Shown here: piece after piece, positions 11,901 to 22,592 of the stretch
How positions within the stretch are numbered: the first letter of the stretch is position 1
How the letters are laid out: every line of letters begins with the position of its first letter
Source: Rhipidocladum racemiflorum
Taxonomy: Eukaryota > Streptophyta > Magnoliopsida > Poales > Poaceae
Length of the DNA: 64,000 nucleotides
Assembly: GCA_036346355.1 (NCBI GenBank)
Contig: CM070572.1
Location: forward strand, 32,711,944-32,775,943
Direction of reading: 5' to 3'
The notes under the pieces: model-generated
What the model saw: only the letters and a program-made list of their open reading frames with translations
Database searches by the model: none
Told to the model about the DNA's origin: nothing
Made by a program: the position numbers and the translations under genes

Positions 11901-12971
11901 CTGATGCAACAGAAGTTAGTAGTGATCACACAAGCCTTCACCCAGATACAATTGTTGATGAAGAGCATAGGTGCTTTTCCCCGATGTTTAATCATTTTAC
12001 CATTTCATGACCAATTTTTATATCATCTGTTAGGCAAGCTCGTTTTTTTTACTGTAATTGCACAATGCCTTCTGATCTGCAGGCAGAAGTTGAGGCAGAT
12101 TGAGATTGCTGTCATGCAGTATCGCGAATCTCTTGAGGAAAAGGGTTTGAGGAACACGGAGGAGATTGAGAGGAAGGTTGCCAGCCACCGTAGGCGTCTT
12201 CAGTCTGAGTATGGTTTATCTTCTTCAACTGATGGTGCAAACAACAGGCGGTCTTCTGGTATGTAAGAAGGCGGGTAGGATATATCCTGCTTATTTGATG
12301 ATAGCATTTTTGTTGCTTTGGCACACGCATCTCCATTATTGATACATATTTGCACCTTCACTTAATAGTTTGTTCGATAACAATGAGCCATGCTGTAGCC
12401 TTCATTTAAATATTTTGGTTTAATGGTGTTTGTTGTGATGTTCCATGTATGAAACTATTCTCTACTATTATAAAGCAACAGTTGGTGGCAGTGGTGAGTT
12501 CTACCCACGTCATTAATTGCCCTGCTTAATTGCCCTACGCAAAAAACGAAGCGTTGCTTTAATTAGCTAGCTTTACTTAGAAAGCGGCGTTAAAGATAGA
12601 TGTTTGATCTTGTGAAATAATTTTTTTATTTTTTAATCTTTATTTTTTGTTATCAATTTTGTTTTTCGTAGCAATGCACGGGCATGTAACTAGTATCATT
12701 CTATATTGCAGAGAGAACATCATTGGAGGGGAAAGAAAGGCACGACGATGCTCGTGATTCTTCCAAGAAGCGACTTCGGAGCCTGAGCAGGAGTCGTAGT
12801 CCTGCGAGGAAGTCACTGGAGAGAGACCGAGAGCAGAATCGCAACAGAGACAGATCACATGGTAATGATGTCGGGAGAGACAGGGTTCGTGAAAAAAGTA
12901 CAGGCCGAGGGAGGGATGACTACTATGATAGAAGCAGAGACCGGGAAAAGAATAGGAGAAAGGGAAGGTGA
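8983..12971 (+). CDS. RRC1: RRC1/SR140-like (U2SURP-type) splicing factor, 3' portion, eight exons
   Basis: Exons are 8983-9204, 9684-9742, 9839-9917, 10017-10154, 10866-11090, 11183-11970, 12083-12258 and 12712-12971. All have GT-AG borders and keep one frame, giving 648 residues to a TGA. The first visible residues (VLTPNVPDIVV) begin mid-protein, just before a SURP module (about residues 19-76, including GGCAFEQAVMERGRGN). A CID/RPR domain follows (about 122-270, LVSDILHNSSAP), then a SAP-like helix pair (about 320-352, LPLAELERRCRHNGLSLCGG), a cwf21-type segment (about 506-550) and an RS-rich tail (about 565-648). This order matches plant RRC1 and animal SR140, nuclear U2 snRNP-associated splicing factors; Arabidopsis RRC1 also acts in phytochrome B signalling. 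The N-terminal half with the RRM is missing, so it lies left of the window or has been lost. The intron before the first exon holds a 5.6-kb retrotransposon, which may affect splicing or expression. Confidence 0.92.
12459..12693 (+). mobile_element. Short Helitron-like insert in the last RRC1 intron
   Basis: The insert starts TCTCTACTATTATAAAG and ends GCACGGGCATGTAACTAG followed by T. These are the TC start and CTRR end, with a GC-rich 3' region, of small non-autonomous grass Helitrons. It has no coding capacity and no target duplication, as expected for Helitrons. It lies within the intron 12259-12711, about 18 bases before the acceptor. The 5' flank ends in T rather than the usual A, so the left border is less certain. 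Confidence 0.55.
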
Positions 12972-13430
12972 TCGATGCTTGAAAATCTCCTTGTTGTGCA
13001 TTCATCCTTCGCCCGAATAAGGTTGTTGGTGCAAGGTAATATTTGAGCTGGGCTGCATCACTTGATAAATGGGGATTTCCATGACCTGCTCCATTCCTCT
13101 ATGAACCTGCTTGTAATGGGTAGTTTTGAGGATTAAAGTGGTACTTCTCAGAGAGGAGCTGCTTTGTAGTTTGAAGAACAGGATTAGCGTGTGAACTGTG
13201 AAACATGAAATAGAGTAAGCACATTTTTGAAGTAGTAACAGCGCAATGCTGCTCATTATGCCCATCGACCGCAGCTACGGAACTTGCTTTGATGACAATT
13301 GCTGTTTAGGTATCTGCTCTGATGAGATTGGGAAAATTGAGATTGGTTTGCTTAATGCTGTAAATTGTCTGTCCATTCAGGCGGCAGCAGCTGTGCACGG
13401 TCGACGTTTGTCTGTGATCGATGCATCTTT
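12972..13430 (+). other. 3' untranslated region of the RRC1-like gene (approximate)
   Basis: The TGA at 12969-12971 is followed by AT-rich sequence without further coding resemblance. An adenine run begins at about 13438, after which MITE-like sequence starts. The true polyadenylation site cannot be fixed from sequence alone. Confidence 0.45.
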
Positions 13431-13467
13431 CCGACCAAAAAAAAAAAAAAAAAAACTTGAAAAGGGA

Positions 13468-13713
13468 CTAGTTGTCGTTTTGAACATCGATATGATCTTC
13501 AAAACACAAATTTGACCATAAATTTTTATTATAATATATTTATAAAACTCAATAAAATTATAATATTATGTAAGTACTTCTCGAAAAAAATCTACATATA
13601 CAATTTTTATGTATCCAATTTAAATATTTAAAAATATATTAATGGTCAAAGTTTTGAAAGTTTCACCATCACTATATCTAAAACGACAACTATTTATGAT
13701 GAAAGAGAGTAGT
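13468..13713. mobile_element. Degenerate Stowaway-like MITE
   Basis: Inverted ends share TAGTTGTCGTTTT: left at about 13468-13482, right as AAACGACAACTA at about 13680-13691, and the right border resembles the GAGAGTAGT of worn Stowaway termini. The interior is AT-rich and non-coding. Confidence 0.5.
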
Positions 13714-13824
13714 ATAATTCTAGAACGTTGGCGTACTGGCGTAATCTCTCTTTTATCAAAAGCAACCATCCCTTATCGAAAGCAACAACTGGTGTAATGT
13801 AGTACTACGACATAGCATTCAACG

Positions 13825-14820
13825 TTTAAAATTTTGGTTTTGGATCATACCTTGGAGGTGGTGACCAAAATCCAAAATTTTATCGAGATTTTAGAATTTT
13901 AGCCAAATCTCGAACAAAATTCAAAAACAAAAATTCAAAAACAAAAATTCAAATCTGATTTTTTTTCAACCAGAAATTCCGAGATTTCGGTCGAGATAAC
14001 CGAAATCTTGGCTTAAATTACCGAGATTTTAGTCATTTTCAACTCCTACCGGATGGTGTCCCGGCTACAAAATAGTTGAATCATGATACATGGCGCAAAC
14101 ATGAGAAGGTCTAGCTGGTCTACGGCGCTAGCTCTCATCCCAGAGATCTTGGGTTTAGACTCCGGTCTCAAGTTTCATTTTTGAAACATTTTCCGAAGCG
14201 CCAAAAAAAATCGCGGCTGCAGGGGATTGAAACTGGACCTCTCAGTACAAACATATTTGTGTACACTAGTCTGATGAGCTTACTAATTAGATCTTTCCAA
14301 AAACGCCACAACCGAGAGAGCTCTGCCATCCGAGCAAAGAGGCTGTACTGTCGTGTGTGTATAATGGTCTGATGAGCTTAATCACTTTTCATATTTTTCC
14401 AAAAAACAACACAAAAATTGCGGTTGTCGAACCTTGGGTGTGTATTGGTTGTAAGCACAAGAGCCCTGCCGTCTGAGCTACCAAGGTATGATGTCACATT
14501 GTATATAATATTATTATGAGCTTACACCTACTATAAAAAAAAATCCTGCATCGAGTATCAAACCCGAGTTCTAGGAAGAATGAACGAAACTTCGCATCCA
14601 ATCTGGTTCTATAAACATCAAATTTGGTCCATTTTATATCAATTTCACCCCAAAACCCTGGAATCTCAAAGAAAATTGACGAGATTTTTGAGAGTATTAT
14701 AGCCATTCTAATTTGTTTTATTCCCGTCTAGATTATGAGGAGGGGAGAGGGGTGGGGGTGTTGTTTCGAAATCCGAGATTTTGCTGAGATTTCACAAAAT
14801 TTGACTGAGACTTCAAACCT
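13825..14820. repeat. 1-kb repeat carrying three tRNA-like segments
   Basis: The outer parts are low-complexity sequence built from words such as CCGAGATTT, CAAAATTC and GATTTTAG, shared with the shorter copy at 22996-23172. Between them are three segments with pol III-type A-box and B-box words: + strand 14107-14168 (CTAGCTGGTCTACGG and GGGTTTAGACTCC), minus strand about 14345-14222 (CTCGGATGGCAGAGCTC; GGTCCAGTTTCAATCCC), and minus strand 14486-14423 (TGGTAGCTCAGACGGC; AAGGTTCGACAACC). None folds into a convincing complete tRNA by eye. The ends lack a clear target duplication. It may be a compound SINE-like or tRNA-capturing repeat. Confidence 0.45.
14423..14486 (-). pseudogene. tRNA-like sequence (SINE-like or tRNA pseudogene)
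   Basis: On the minus strand it opens ACCTTGGTAGCTCAGACGGC, which matches the D-arm/A-box pattern. It reaches an AAGGTTCGACAACC T-arm/B-box word about 45 bases later. Acceptor stem pairing is poor and no CCA-flank or terminator was identified, so it is unlikely to encode a working tRNA. Confidence 0.45.
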
Positions 14821-16100
14821 TGCGTAGCATAGCCCAAAACTCAAGACTGATGCCCACAGATAATGGCATCAGTGTGGTCCAAAACCAGCCGTTGGGACGT
14901 CCCTACTCCCAACAAACACAAGCACGGAGACGAACGCCAACGTGGAGTCCGTGGACAAGGAAACTGTACTCACGAGGCAACCTGACACCATCTAAAGCTA
15001 AACTATAGCGAATGGAATCTTGATTAAAGCCAATCCGGCAAGCAAGCTAACAAGGAAGCAAGCTAACAAGCAAAGCCTATCGTTCTTTTCTTCTGTGATT
15101 TTTCTTAAGAGAGTGGCTATGGTGGTACACATTTACGTAATTTATACATTGCAAATACACTTTTTTCTCACTATACACTACAAGTGAGAGCAGTGGAAAG
15201 CGGGAAGAAATACAAGAGCGAAAGAACGGTTAAGAACGTACGTTTTGCTACTGAAACTTGTATATTATTAATATAGCCACCCTTTTCTTCCCTGTCAGAA
15301 AAAAAATTCTCAGTCTTTTCTTGAAGGGAGGGTGTTGCTGCAAGGATTCTAACACCAGTAAAAATCAAGGTCACATGAAGTAAAGCAAATTAGCCCCTTT
15401 TTTTTTTTTAAAAAAAAGAGAGTAGGGCAAATCAGCAATTCATGCACTTGTCCATTCCATCACCTTTCGGCTTTCGCCGTCACAGCTGCTTTCCTCCGTA
15501 GAAAGGAGATGAATCATATTCAGATGGATCTTGCCATTTTGCCCGTCGGTTTCAGTTTTCACGTCCAGTTACCTTTGCACGACACCGAGGTTAGCACTGA
15601 AACATCTGAAGAAGGTGGTTTTGTTTGACTGTTGACCAATGAATGACTACACACACCGACGAATACGATCATGAGAGAATAGGTGAGGCTAGACAGAGAC
15701 GTATCTTCTCGGAATTAATGAGCTAGTCCTCCTTCCTAGAGAGAGAGAGATTAACACAAAAGATAAGCATAAGAAAAGTCATCACTGCCACGATAAACGT
15801 AAGCTCGTATTCATACCGCATGCTTATCTTTTGCATGGACCATACACGTATACGCCCTTGTGAGTTGTGTGTTTTTTTTGTGCGTGTTCGTGAACGTGTT
15901 TCTCTCACATACTGACATAGTTCTTCACACCAATTGCAGCTAGGACAGCAAGGGACTTAGCATTGGTACGATGAAGGCTGGTGGAGTGGTGGGCACACTA
16001 GATCATGATCCATTGTAACAATATGACACCATTGGATAATTAGTTAAGCGTAGTGGTAAATACGTCGACGTATTGATGGGTTGAGTGGACCTCCAACAAG
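14821..16100. other. Intergenic sequence between the RRC1-like and PP2C genes
   Basis: Nothing coding is recognisable. The stretch contains short homopolymers (about 15400-15418) and a GA run (about 15738-15750). The short open frames show no family resemblance. Confidence 0.5.
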
Positions 16101-16103
16101 CTA

Positions 16104-16338
16104 CTCCCTCTGTCCCACGAAGAGTGCATTTTTAGTTTTTTTAAGACAGATTAGTGTGCAAGGTGAATGACTAATGTGACCCTCATTATTCCATACATAA
16201 ACATGCTGGTGCTTCGATTTCCACAGACACTTAAATGAGCATGCATACACTTACAGCTGGGCCCTACGGACTAAAGATGCACTCCTTGTGGGACAAATTT
16301 TGAACATTAGAAATGCACTCTTTGTGAGTCAGAGGGAG
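16104..16338. mobile_element. Stowaway MITE, family A copy 1 (235 bp)
   Basis: Flanked by TA on both sides, with terminal inverted repeats CTCCCTCTGTCCCACGAAG and a right end closing in AGAGGGAG. The interior includes GTGCTTCGATTTCCACAGAC and GCATACACTTACAGCTGGGC. It is the same family and length as 43832-44066. Confidence 0.85.
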
Positions 16339-16766
16339 TAGTTATCACACTAACCGACTTTGAGTTTAAGTAGAGCTAGCCACCATTATAACAGTTTTAT
16401 GGGAACAACAATGGGTTGTATTAAGCAGATTGCTATCTAGAGACCATTGTACACCAACTGTCCCCTAGCGACATGATTAACGTACGGTCACATCCCTAGG
16501 ATCAAATCTACGAAAATCCTCTTTATAACTATAACTAGGTTGAGCATCGGTTCAACTTTTAAAGATCACATTTCCTCCCTCCCTCACTCTTTAAAATCTG
16601 TCATTAGGAAGCTCTCCTGTCGGGTATTCCCAGCAGTACGCATAGCAAACGAGTAATAAACCCAGAAAGACAGTGTCACGTGACAGCAACCTGATGCATG
16701 AGTATCCCAGACAGAACTACACCACGGCCCTCCTCCTCAAATCCCTCCGTATTTTCAGAATAATCG

Positions 16767-17177
16767 ATTATTTATTATAAAATTGATATGTATTTAATAA
16801 TTTACCGCGCTATATCCACTAATATTTAAACTTAAAAATCGTACTCCCTCCGTTCCATAATATAGGGCGTATTTTGACTTGAAAAAAAATCTCTTGAGAC
16901 AAACTTTGACCATTATTTTCTATTATTATATATTATCAATTGCGGTATGATTACATTGTATTTAAAGCAATTTAAAAGGCAAACATGTTGATATAGCTTT
17001 CATGCACTAAAGATGCATATAATTTGATTAATTGTTGGTCAAAATTGATAAAGTTTGACTTTTTTCTAGTCAAAATACGCCCTATATTATGAAGGGCCAT
17101 ATTGAAACGGAAGGAATATATCAGTAAAATATAATTTAATAAATCATTAAATACACATTAATTTTATAACAAATAAT
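16767..17177. mobile_element. Foldback MITE with a Stowaway nested inside
   Basis: Arms at about 16767-16804 and 17140-17177 are inverted copies (left TTATAAAATTGATATGTAT, right ATACACATTAATTTTATAA). A separate Stowaway MITE at 16844-17116 sits between them. The outer element was therefore present first. The pair lies directly upstream of the PP2C gene's GC-rich leader. Confidence 0.65.
16844..17116. mobile_element. Stowaway MITE, family B (about 273 bp)
   Basis: TA-flanked. The left end reads CTCCCTCCGTTCCATAATAT and the right end TATTATGAAGGGCCATATTG then ACGGAAGGAA. The inverted words ATAGGGCGTATTTTGACT and GTCAAAATACGCCCTAT pair across the element. This is a classic grass Stowaway. Confidence 0.85.
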
Positions 17178-17224
17178 CCAATCTCCCGATCCATTTCACG
17201 CTCGCTAGCCAGCGTACGCCCATC

Positions 17225-17375
17225 TTACAGGCATCCTGCCCCTCCGCGATCGCAAGGGCCGCCTCGCCTCGCCTCCAGTGCTCCAAATCGGAATCTCCCC
17301 TCCCCGATAACCCACCACGCGCCCCGGCCGGATCCGCCACACCTTCTGCTGCGCCTGGGCGAGCGCGAGCGCAAG
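17225..17375 (+). other. 5' untranslated exon of the PP2C gene (approximate start)
   Basis: This GC-rich leader ends GCGAGCGCAAG before a GT donor at 17376. No ATG that opens into PP2C coding is present here. A second untranslated exon probably lies at 18523-18617 (acceptor TTCTCAG, donor CAGAG|GTATAT), and coding begins in the exon starting near 18763. The transcription start was not determined. Confidence 0.55.
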
Positions 17376-18550
17376 GTATAGAGTCTTCGGTCGGTTCTTG
17401 GCCAGAGCTCCCTCCTTTCTACGCTCGGTTCTTGATGCTGTCTCTTGGCGCTTGTCTTTGGGATGTTTTATTTCTTTTTTCTTTTTTGGCCTTCTGGAGG
17501 TTGGATTTTTGGAGGTGGGCGGCTGTCATCTCGGTCGATTGTGGGGTGTTAATGGAGGAGCTGATTGTATGTCTGAATTGAATTGGGTGGTAGCTGTTAG
17601 GAAGTGGTGTGGGGATGATAGATTTGAGCTGGGAATAGTTTGTTTAGTTGTGGTGGTCATGGGCTATTTCTTGTTTACTAACATCAAATTTCCACGGAAT
17701 TTACCTTAAGAATGTGCTACCTCACTTGTGGGGTTCATACGAGAAGAAGTACATATGATTGCTTATTTTATCAGAAGAAAGCTATCTTATCTTGTTTAGG
17801 AGTACCTGTTGGATGGTGAGAGTGAGAACCTCACCAAAGTCGGGGTTCAAGGAAAAAGAGTTTATCGTATTGTCATAGCCCCCTTGTTTTGCTCGCAGGA
17901 TGTATTCTAAAATTCGGATCATTCTCATTTTGATCTGTAAATTACATTTTTTTAAAAATTGTCTTCCCATTCATTGTGATAATTATGGGTGGGGATTGGC
18001 TAAAGTGTCCTAGTTTATAAATGTAGCATGGGGGTTAGGCTAGTTCTGTTGCCGTGCCAGGTAGTGTTATTTCAGAATTTGACGCTCAATTCGTAAGCCT
18101 TTAAGAGCATTTGAATGATATGTGGGACCGTCTGTGTGTATGACAGTGGGCCAGAGTGTCAAATTCTAAAATGCGAATTTTAAAGTGTGTCAAATTCTAA
18201 AAACTCTCGTCTCTTGTCGCTGCTGAAGTAGCGTACAATGATAGAATTTTTTTTTTTATATATATTCTTCTGTGTCTTGGGCTCCTAGCTGGTATCAGAT
18301 GGCACTTATCTGGTTCTTGTTTCTGCTATCTTCATCCTGTTACATCTGCATTGGTGCTTTGCATAACTGTTATGTAGTAATTTGGGTTGTTGCACTCTTG
18401 ATTGTTTGGTTTATGGACACCAACTTTTGTTGTTTCATTGCTGTTTGTGATTCACTGCACTAGGCTTCTTTTGGGTTTCCGTTTGATAATGACTCTTGTC
18501 ATCTTGATTTTTTTTTTCTCAGGAACTTTTGACGAGGCTTGAGATTTAAG

Positions 18551-18595
18551 ATGCATTGGAATGCTGTTAAGCAGGTTCAGGGCTACTTGATATAA
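18551..18595 (+). CDS. Possible upstream ORF in the PP2C leader, 14 codons
   Basis: Within the predicted untranslated exon 18523-18617 an ATG opens a 14-residue frame (MHWNAVKQVQGYLI) and stops at TAA. It lies before the main start at 18778. If the exon is included in the mRNA, this frame could reduce main-frame translation. No conservation evidence is available, so regulatory function is unproven. Confidence 0.3.
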   Translation: MHWNAVKQVQGYLI

Positions 18596-18777
18596 CTCTG
18601 CTATCCGTACGCCAGAGGTATATATCTTTCTCTGTTGACAAGTGTGCCAACTGGTGTAAGTGTCATTTGGTGACCGGATTAATTTCTGGTGTCTAATTTT
18701 CTGTTGTATTTCGATTCGTTGGTGATACATAGATTTCTTTCCTCATGAGATAAGTTTCTTAGGTACAGCTCATCAAG

Positions 18778-21700
18778 ATGGGAATTTACCTCAGTTCTCC
18801 AAAAACGGATAAACTATCTGAAGATGGGGAAAATGACAAACTTAAATTTGGTCTTTCGTCTATGCAAGGCTGGCGTGCAAGCATGGAAGATGCTGTGAGT
18901 TTCCCACTCCAAGGCTATTCTTGTTGTTGGACGTCACTTAACACTATTGAGCATTGACCGCATTTGCTTAATGGAAACCTTGATAACATGACAACTTTGT
19001 TACCATGGTTGTAGTAACTTCCTCAAAAATAATCTTGATACCCTTGAGGCTGGTGAGGATATACATCTTATATTTGAACTTTGAGTAGTGCTTCTATGCT
19101 CTCCCCAAAAGTGAAAAATGCACATTTTAAAGCACATTAAATTAAAGGCTTGATCTGCAACCACCCACTACTCCACTTCTAACAGCATTGCTTTATGATT
19201 TCTGCAATTTAGTTCCTGAGAGAGAATAGAAGCACTACTATCAACTATGTATCTTTTTGCAGTGATTTGGTGGGGACTCCTACGGTCAATGTGGGCACAT
19301 GAAACAAGTGACACATGAGTTCAGTTTTGCCCAGAAAATTAAGAACCAATTCTAATATCCAGAGTTTCAGCTTTATAACCATCGTTGTCATGGATACACA
19401 TGCTCTCCTTTATCTGAAGTTTCTGTCATAGTTTCATCTTTATAACCATCATTGTCATGGATACATATGCACTCCTTTGTCAATTTGTCCAGAATCTGTT
19501 AATTTACTTTAGAAATGATTCAATGAATCAGTATTGCACTGATAGCTTAGATGCTTTTGATTTATGCTTGGTGCTTTAGCACAGTGATATGAACTGCTAC
19601 GTTGCACTATAAAATGCGTTGTTCATAGACATGTAAATGCTACGATCTTGTTGATTTCATTTAACCATACTTTTCTGAAATCCTTCTCTTATTCAATGTT
19701 TAATGTCACGTGCAATTCTGCAGCATTCAGCATTGCTAGATATTGACAAAGAGACTGCATTCTTTGGTGTCTTTGATGGCCACGGTGGTAAGCACTACTT
19801 GCAATGATAAGTGTTTTCATGTTTACTCATTGTACTTGCAAAGATATGTATCAGTAAACTGGCACTTTAAATGTTGCACATATTAGTAAACCACAAGTAC
19901 TTGAAATGTTGAACATCCTCATGGCTCATGTTCCTTGCTTTTCTCAGGAAGGGTGGTTGCCAAATTCTGTGCGAAATATCTACACTCCCAAGTTCTCAAA
20001 TGTGAAGCCTATTCTGCTGGTGACCTAGGCACTGCTGTTCATAGAGCTTTTTTCAGGTTTGAGTCCTTATAAAGCTTTGGCATTTATTTTCAAATTACTG
20101 CCAGCATAAAGATTATAATGACTAATTTTGGAATTACTGCCAGCATAAAGATGATAATGATTAATTTTGTTGTTGCACCACTTTCAGAATGGATGAAATG
20201 ATGCGAGGACAAAGAGGTTGGCGGGAACTATCTGCGCTTGGAGATAAGATAAACAAGTTTAGTGGTATGATAGAGGGGTTGATTTGGTCTCCGAGAGGTA
20301 GAGATTCAAATAGTGGACAGGATGATTGGGCTTTGGAGGAGGTATTTGTTTTCAATTCCTAGATTTTAGTAATTTTTTTCCAGTTTCGACCATTTTAACA
20401 CTATGCTGGAAAAGGAAACCTATGCAATTAAAACTACAATGAAAATTTTAATGACAAAGATCTAAAATTCAAGGCTGTTTTGTCAACAATAGTGTTGCAT
20501 AGTAACATAAATATGAATTTTTACTGTAATGTTCTAACACATATATCCTTTCTGCAAGAATTCGTGTGCATATTTTGTTTTACTTTGCCATGCATTGCCT
20601 CAGCCCTCATGAAGGAAGTGGCTTTAGAGAAAATACTTTGTCAATTAGAATTATCCCAATTGGATAAAGGAAAATACATTGTTGCCCACTGGTATGCGCG
20701 TACCATCTATCAGAGTCGTTGGGTTGCACCATGATTTATATGATGAGCATTAACATGGATGGAAAAAGGGTAGAGTATTCAGACATTCTTTGTTTTGACT
20801 ATTTGTATCTGGCACTTCTTCTCTTACTGGGTGAGACTTGCTTCCCTGGCTCACAGATAATTTTCTGTTTTATTTGGTGGTTATGCTCTACATTGAAGTA
20901 CTAACAACGCGCAAACTGACACAAAATAAAAGGAGTGTAATTATTTTTGTCTTGAAGATGTTGTTATTTTGAACCATCTCACATTGACAATCATTTACCA
21001 GGGACCCCACTCTGATTTTGCTGGGCCAACATGTGGATGCACAGCATGTGTAGCACTAGTAAGAAACAACCAACTTGTTGTGGCAAATGCTGGTGATTCG
21101 CGGTGTGTTATTTCTAGAGGTGGCCAGGTCTGTTATTCTTTTTTCTTCCTGTAAGTAGTAGTTAATCTTGAAGATACATTTGACAGTCAGAGCATCTGTT
21201 CCATGACATGTCTGTGATAGGCATACAATTTGTCAAGAGACCACAAACCAGAGCTTGAAGCTGAGAGAGAAAGGATACTTAAAGCAGGAGGTTTCATCCA
21301 TATGGGACGTGTAAATGGAAGTTTAAACTTGGCGAGAGCAATTGGTATGCATTTTTATGCTCTTTTATTAATAGGTTGCATGCCACATTATGCCTTAAGT
21401 ATGGGGGTACCTCTTTGTAGGAGATATGGAATTTAAACAGAACAAATTCTTGCCTCCTGAGAAGCAAATCGTGACTGCAAATCCTGACATTAACATTGTA
21501 AGCCCTCTGAATGATGGGGCTACCTTGAATTTCTGCACTTAATCATAATCGGCTTTGATCCTGTCATCACATCGTAAACTCATGATCTTGTTCCTAGGTG
21601 GAGCTTTGCGACGACGATGACTTTCTTGTTTTAGCATGTGACGGCATTTGGTAAGACTCTCTGCCTGCAGTTTTACATGCGGCTAAAGTTTTATATGCAT

Positions 21701-22171
21701 TTGGTAAGGCTGTTTTATATGCAGCTAAAGCGCATAATTCCTACTTTCTAGCCACAGTTAAGTGCTTTGCCTCAACTTATCCAGTGCTTCTGACAGAAGT
21801 AACAACTTCATTTGATGAACAGGGACTGCTTGTCAAGCCAACAGTTGGTGGATTTCATCCATGAGCATATACACAACGTGAGTGCCAAGTTATTTTCCGA
21901 TTTCAACAATGAACTTTGGAGGAGATTACAGTACATCCAATTAAATACTTGTGGTGTGCAACCAAAAAAAAAAAAAATGCAGGAGAGCAGCCTTTCTGCG
22001 GTGTGTGAAAGAGTGCTCGACAGATGCCTGGCTCCATCAACAATTGGTGGAGAGGGATGCGACAATATGACCATGATCTTGGTGCAGTTCAAAAAGCCAA
22101 TTAGCCAGAACGAAAAGGCCGATGTGGGGGAGCAATGTACTTACAGCGCAGAAGAGGCTGAGATTCGGTGA
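18778..22171 (+). CDS. Protein phosphatase 2C (PPM family), 355 aa, ten coding exons
   Basis: Exons are 18778-18894, 19724-19787, 19948-20056, 20188-20341, 21002-21127, 21221-21344, 21421-21497, 21598-21650, 21823-21877 and 21983-22171. All join in frame with GT-AG introns. The protein begins MGIYLSSPKTDKLSEDGEND. Catalytic motifs appear in order: GWRASMEDA (residues 31-39), VFDGHGG (55-61, metal-binding D57 and G58), ANAGDSRCVI (176-185), LSRDHKP (194-200), RAIGD (about 229-233), LACDGIWD (269-276, metal-binding D272) and GCDNMT (D320). This is a complete Mg/Mn-dependent Ser/Thr phosphatase resembling the Arabidopsis At2g25070 group in length and N-terminus, a group distinct from the ABA co-receptor clade A. 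A potential N-myristoylation glycine follows Met1. The usual GPTSGSTA is GPTCGCTA here. The stop codon overlaps a GTGAGT donor-like site, so an alternative C-terminus is possible. Confidence 0.95.
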
Positions 22172-22530
22172 GTAGATCTTCATGCCACCGCTGCTTCTCT
22201 ACCGCAATATTTTCTCCAAAAAAAAAAACAAAAAAACTCTCATGGCATTAACTGGAAGGCTTTGCAACCAGTGGTGCCGAGGGGAATGGTTCTTGACGCT
22301 GGCGAGGATGCAGAGACTTGCTTTCATAAGCAGGCAAAGCGAACGCACGGTTACGAAAGCTGCCCACATTCTGCCTGAGAACCCGAGGTAAAATGACATT
22401 GGCCGGCACAACATGGAGGTCCCGGTGCAGAAGCTTCCGTTTCGTTGTCAAGCCCAAGTCGGGCATCATCCTGGTTGTGGTTTCAATCGTCAAGCTGGGT
22501 GTCTGTCTTCTCTTCTGTCTTGTGCTCTAA
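22172..22530 (+). other. 3' untranslated region of the PP2C gene
   Basis: Sequence following the TGA has no continuing frame. An adenine-rich run is at 22218-22236. Relatively GC-rich sequence between 22245 and 22500 could be an alternative 3' exon if the donor-like GTGAGT at 22168 is used. No strong AATAAA signal was seen. Confidence 0.45.
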
Positions 22531-22566
22531 ACGTGGGTGGGATGTAATTTAGTTATTTATTTATCT

Positions 22567-22592
22567 GTTGTGTGTGTGTGTGTGTGTGTGTG
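22567..22592. repeat. (TG)n microsatellite
   Basis: An uninterrupted run of about 13 TG units lies just beyond the PP2C 3' region. Confidence 0.9.

Noticed and set aside
14107..14486. Functional tRNA genes
   Set aside because: A- and B-box words are present, but acceptor stems do not pair and one pair is about 100 bases apart.
17398..17709. 103-residue open frame in the PP2C 5' region
   Set aside because: It begins after a leader-exon donor at 17376 and lies inside the predicted first intron; composition is hydrophobic without any family motif.
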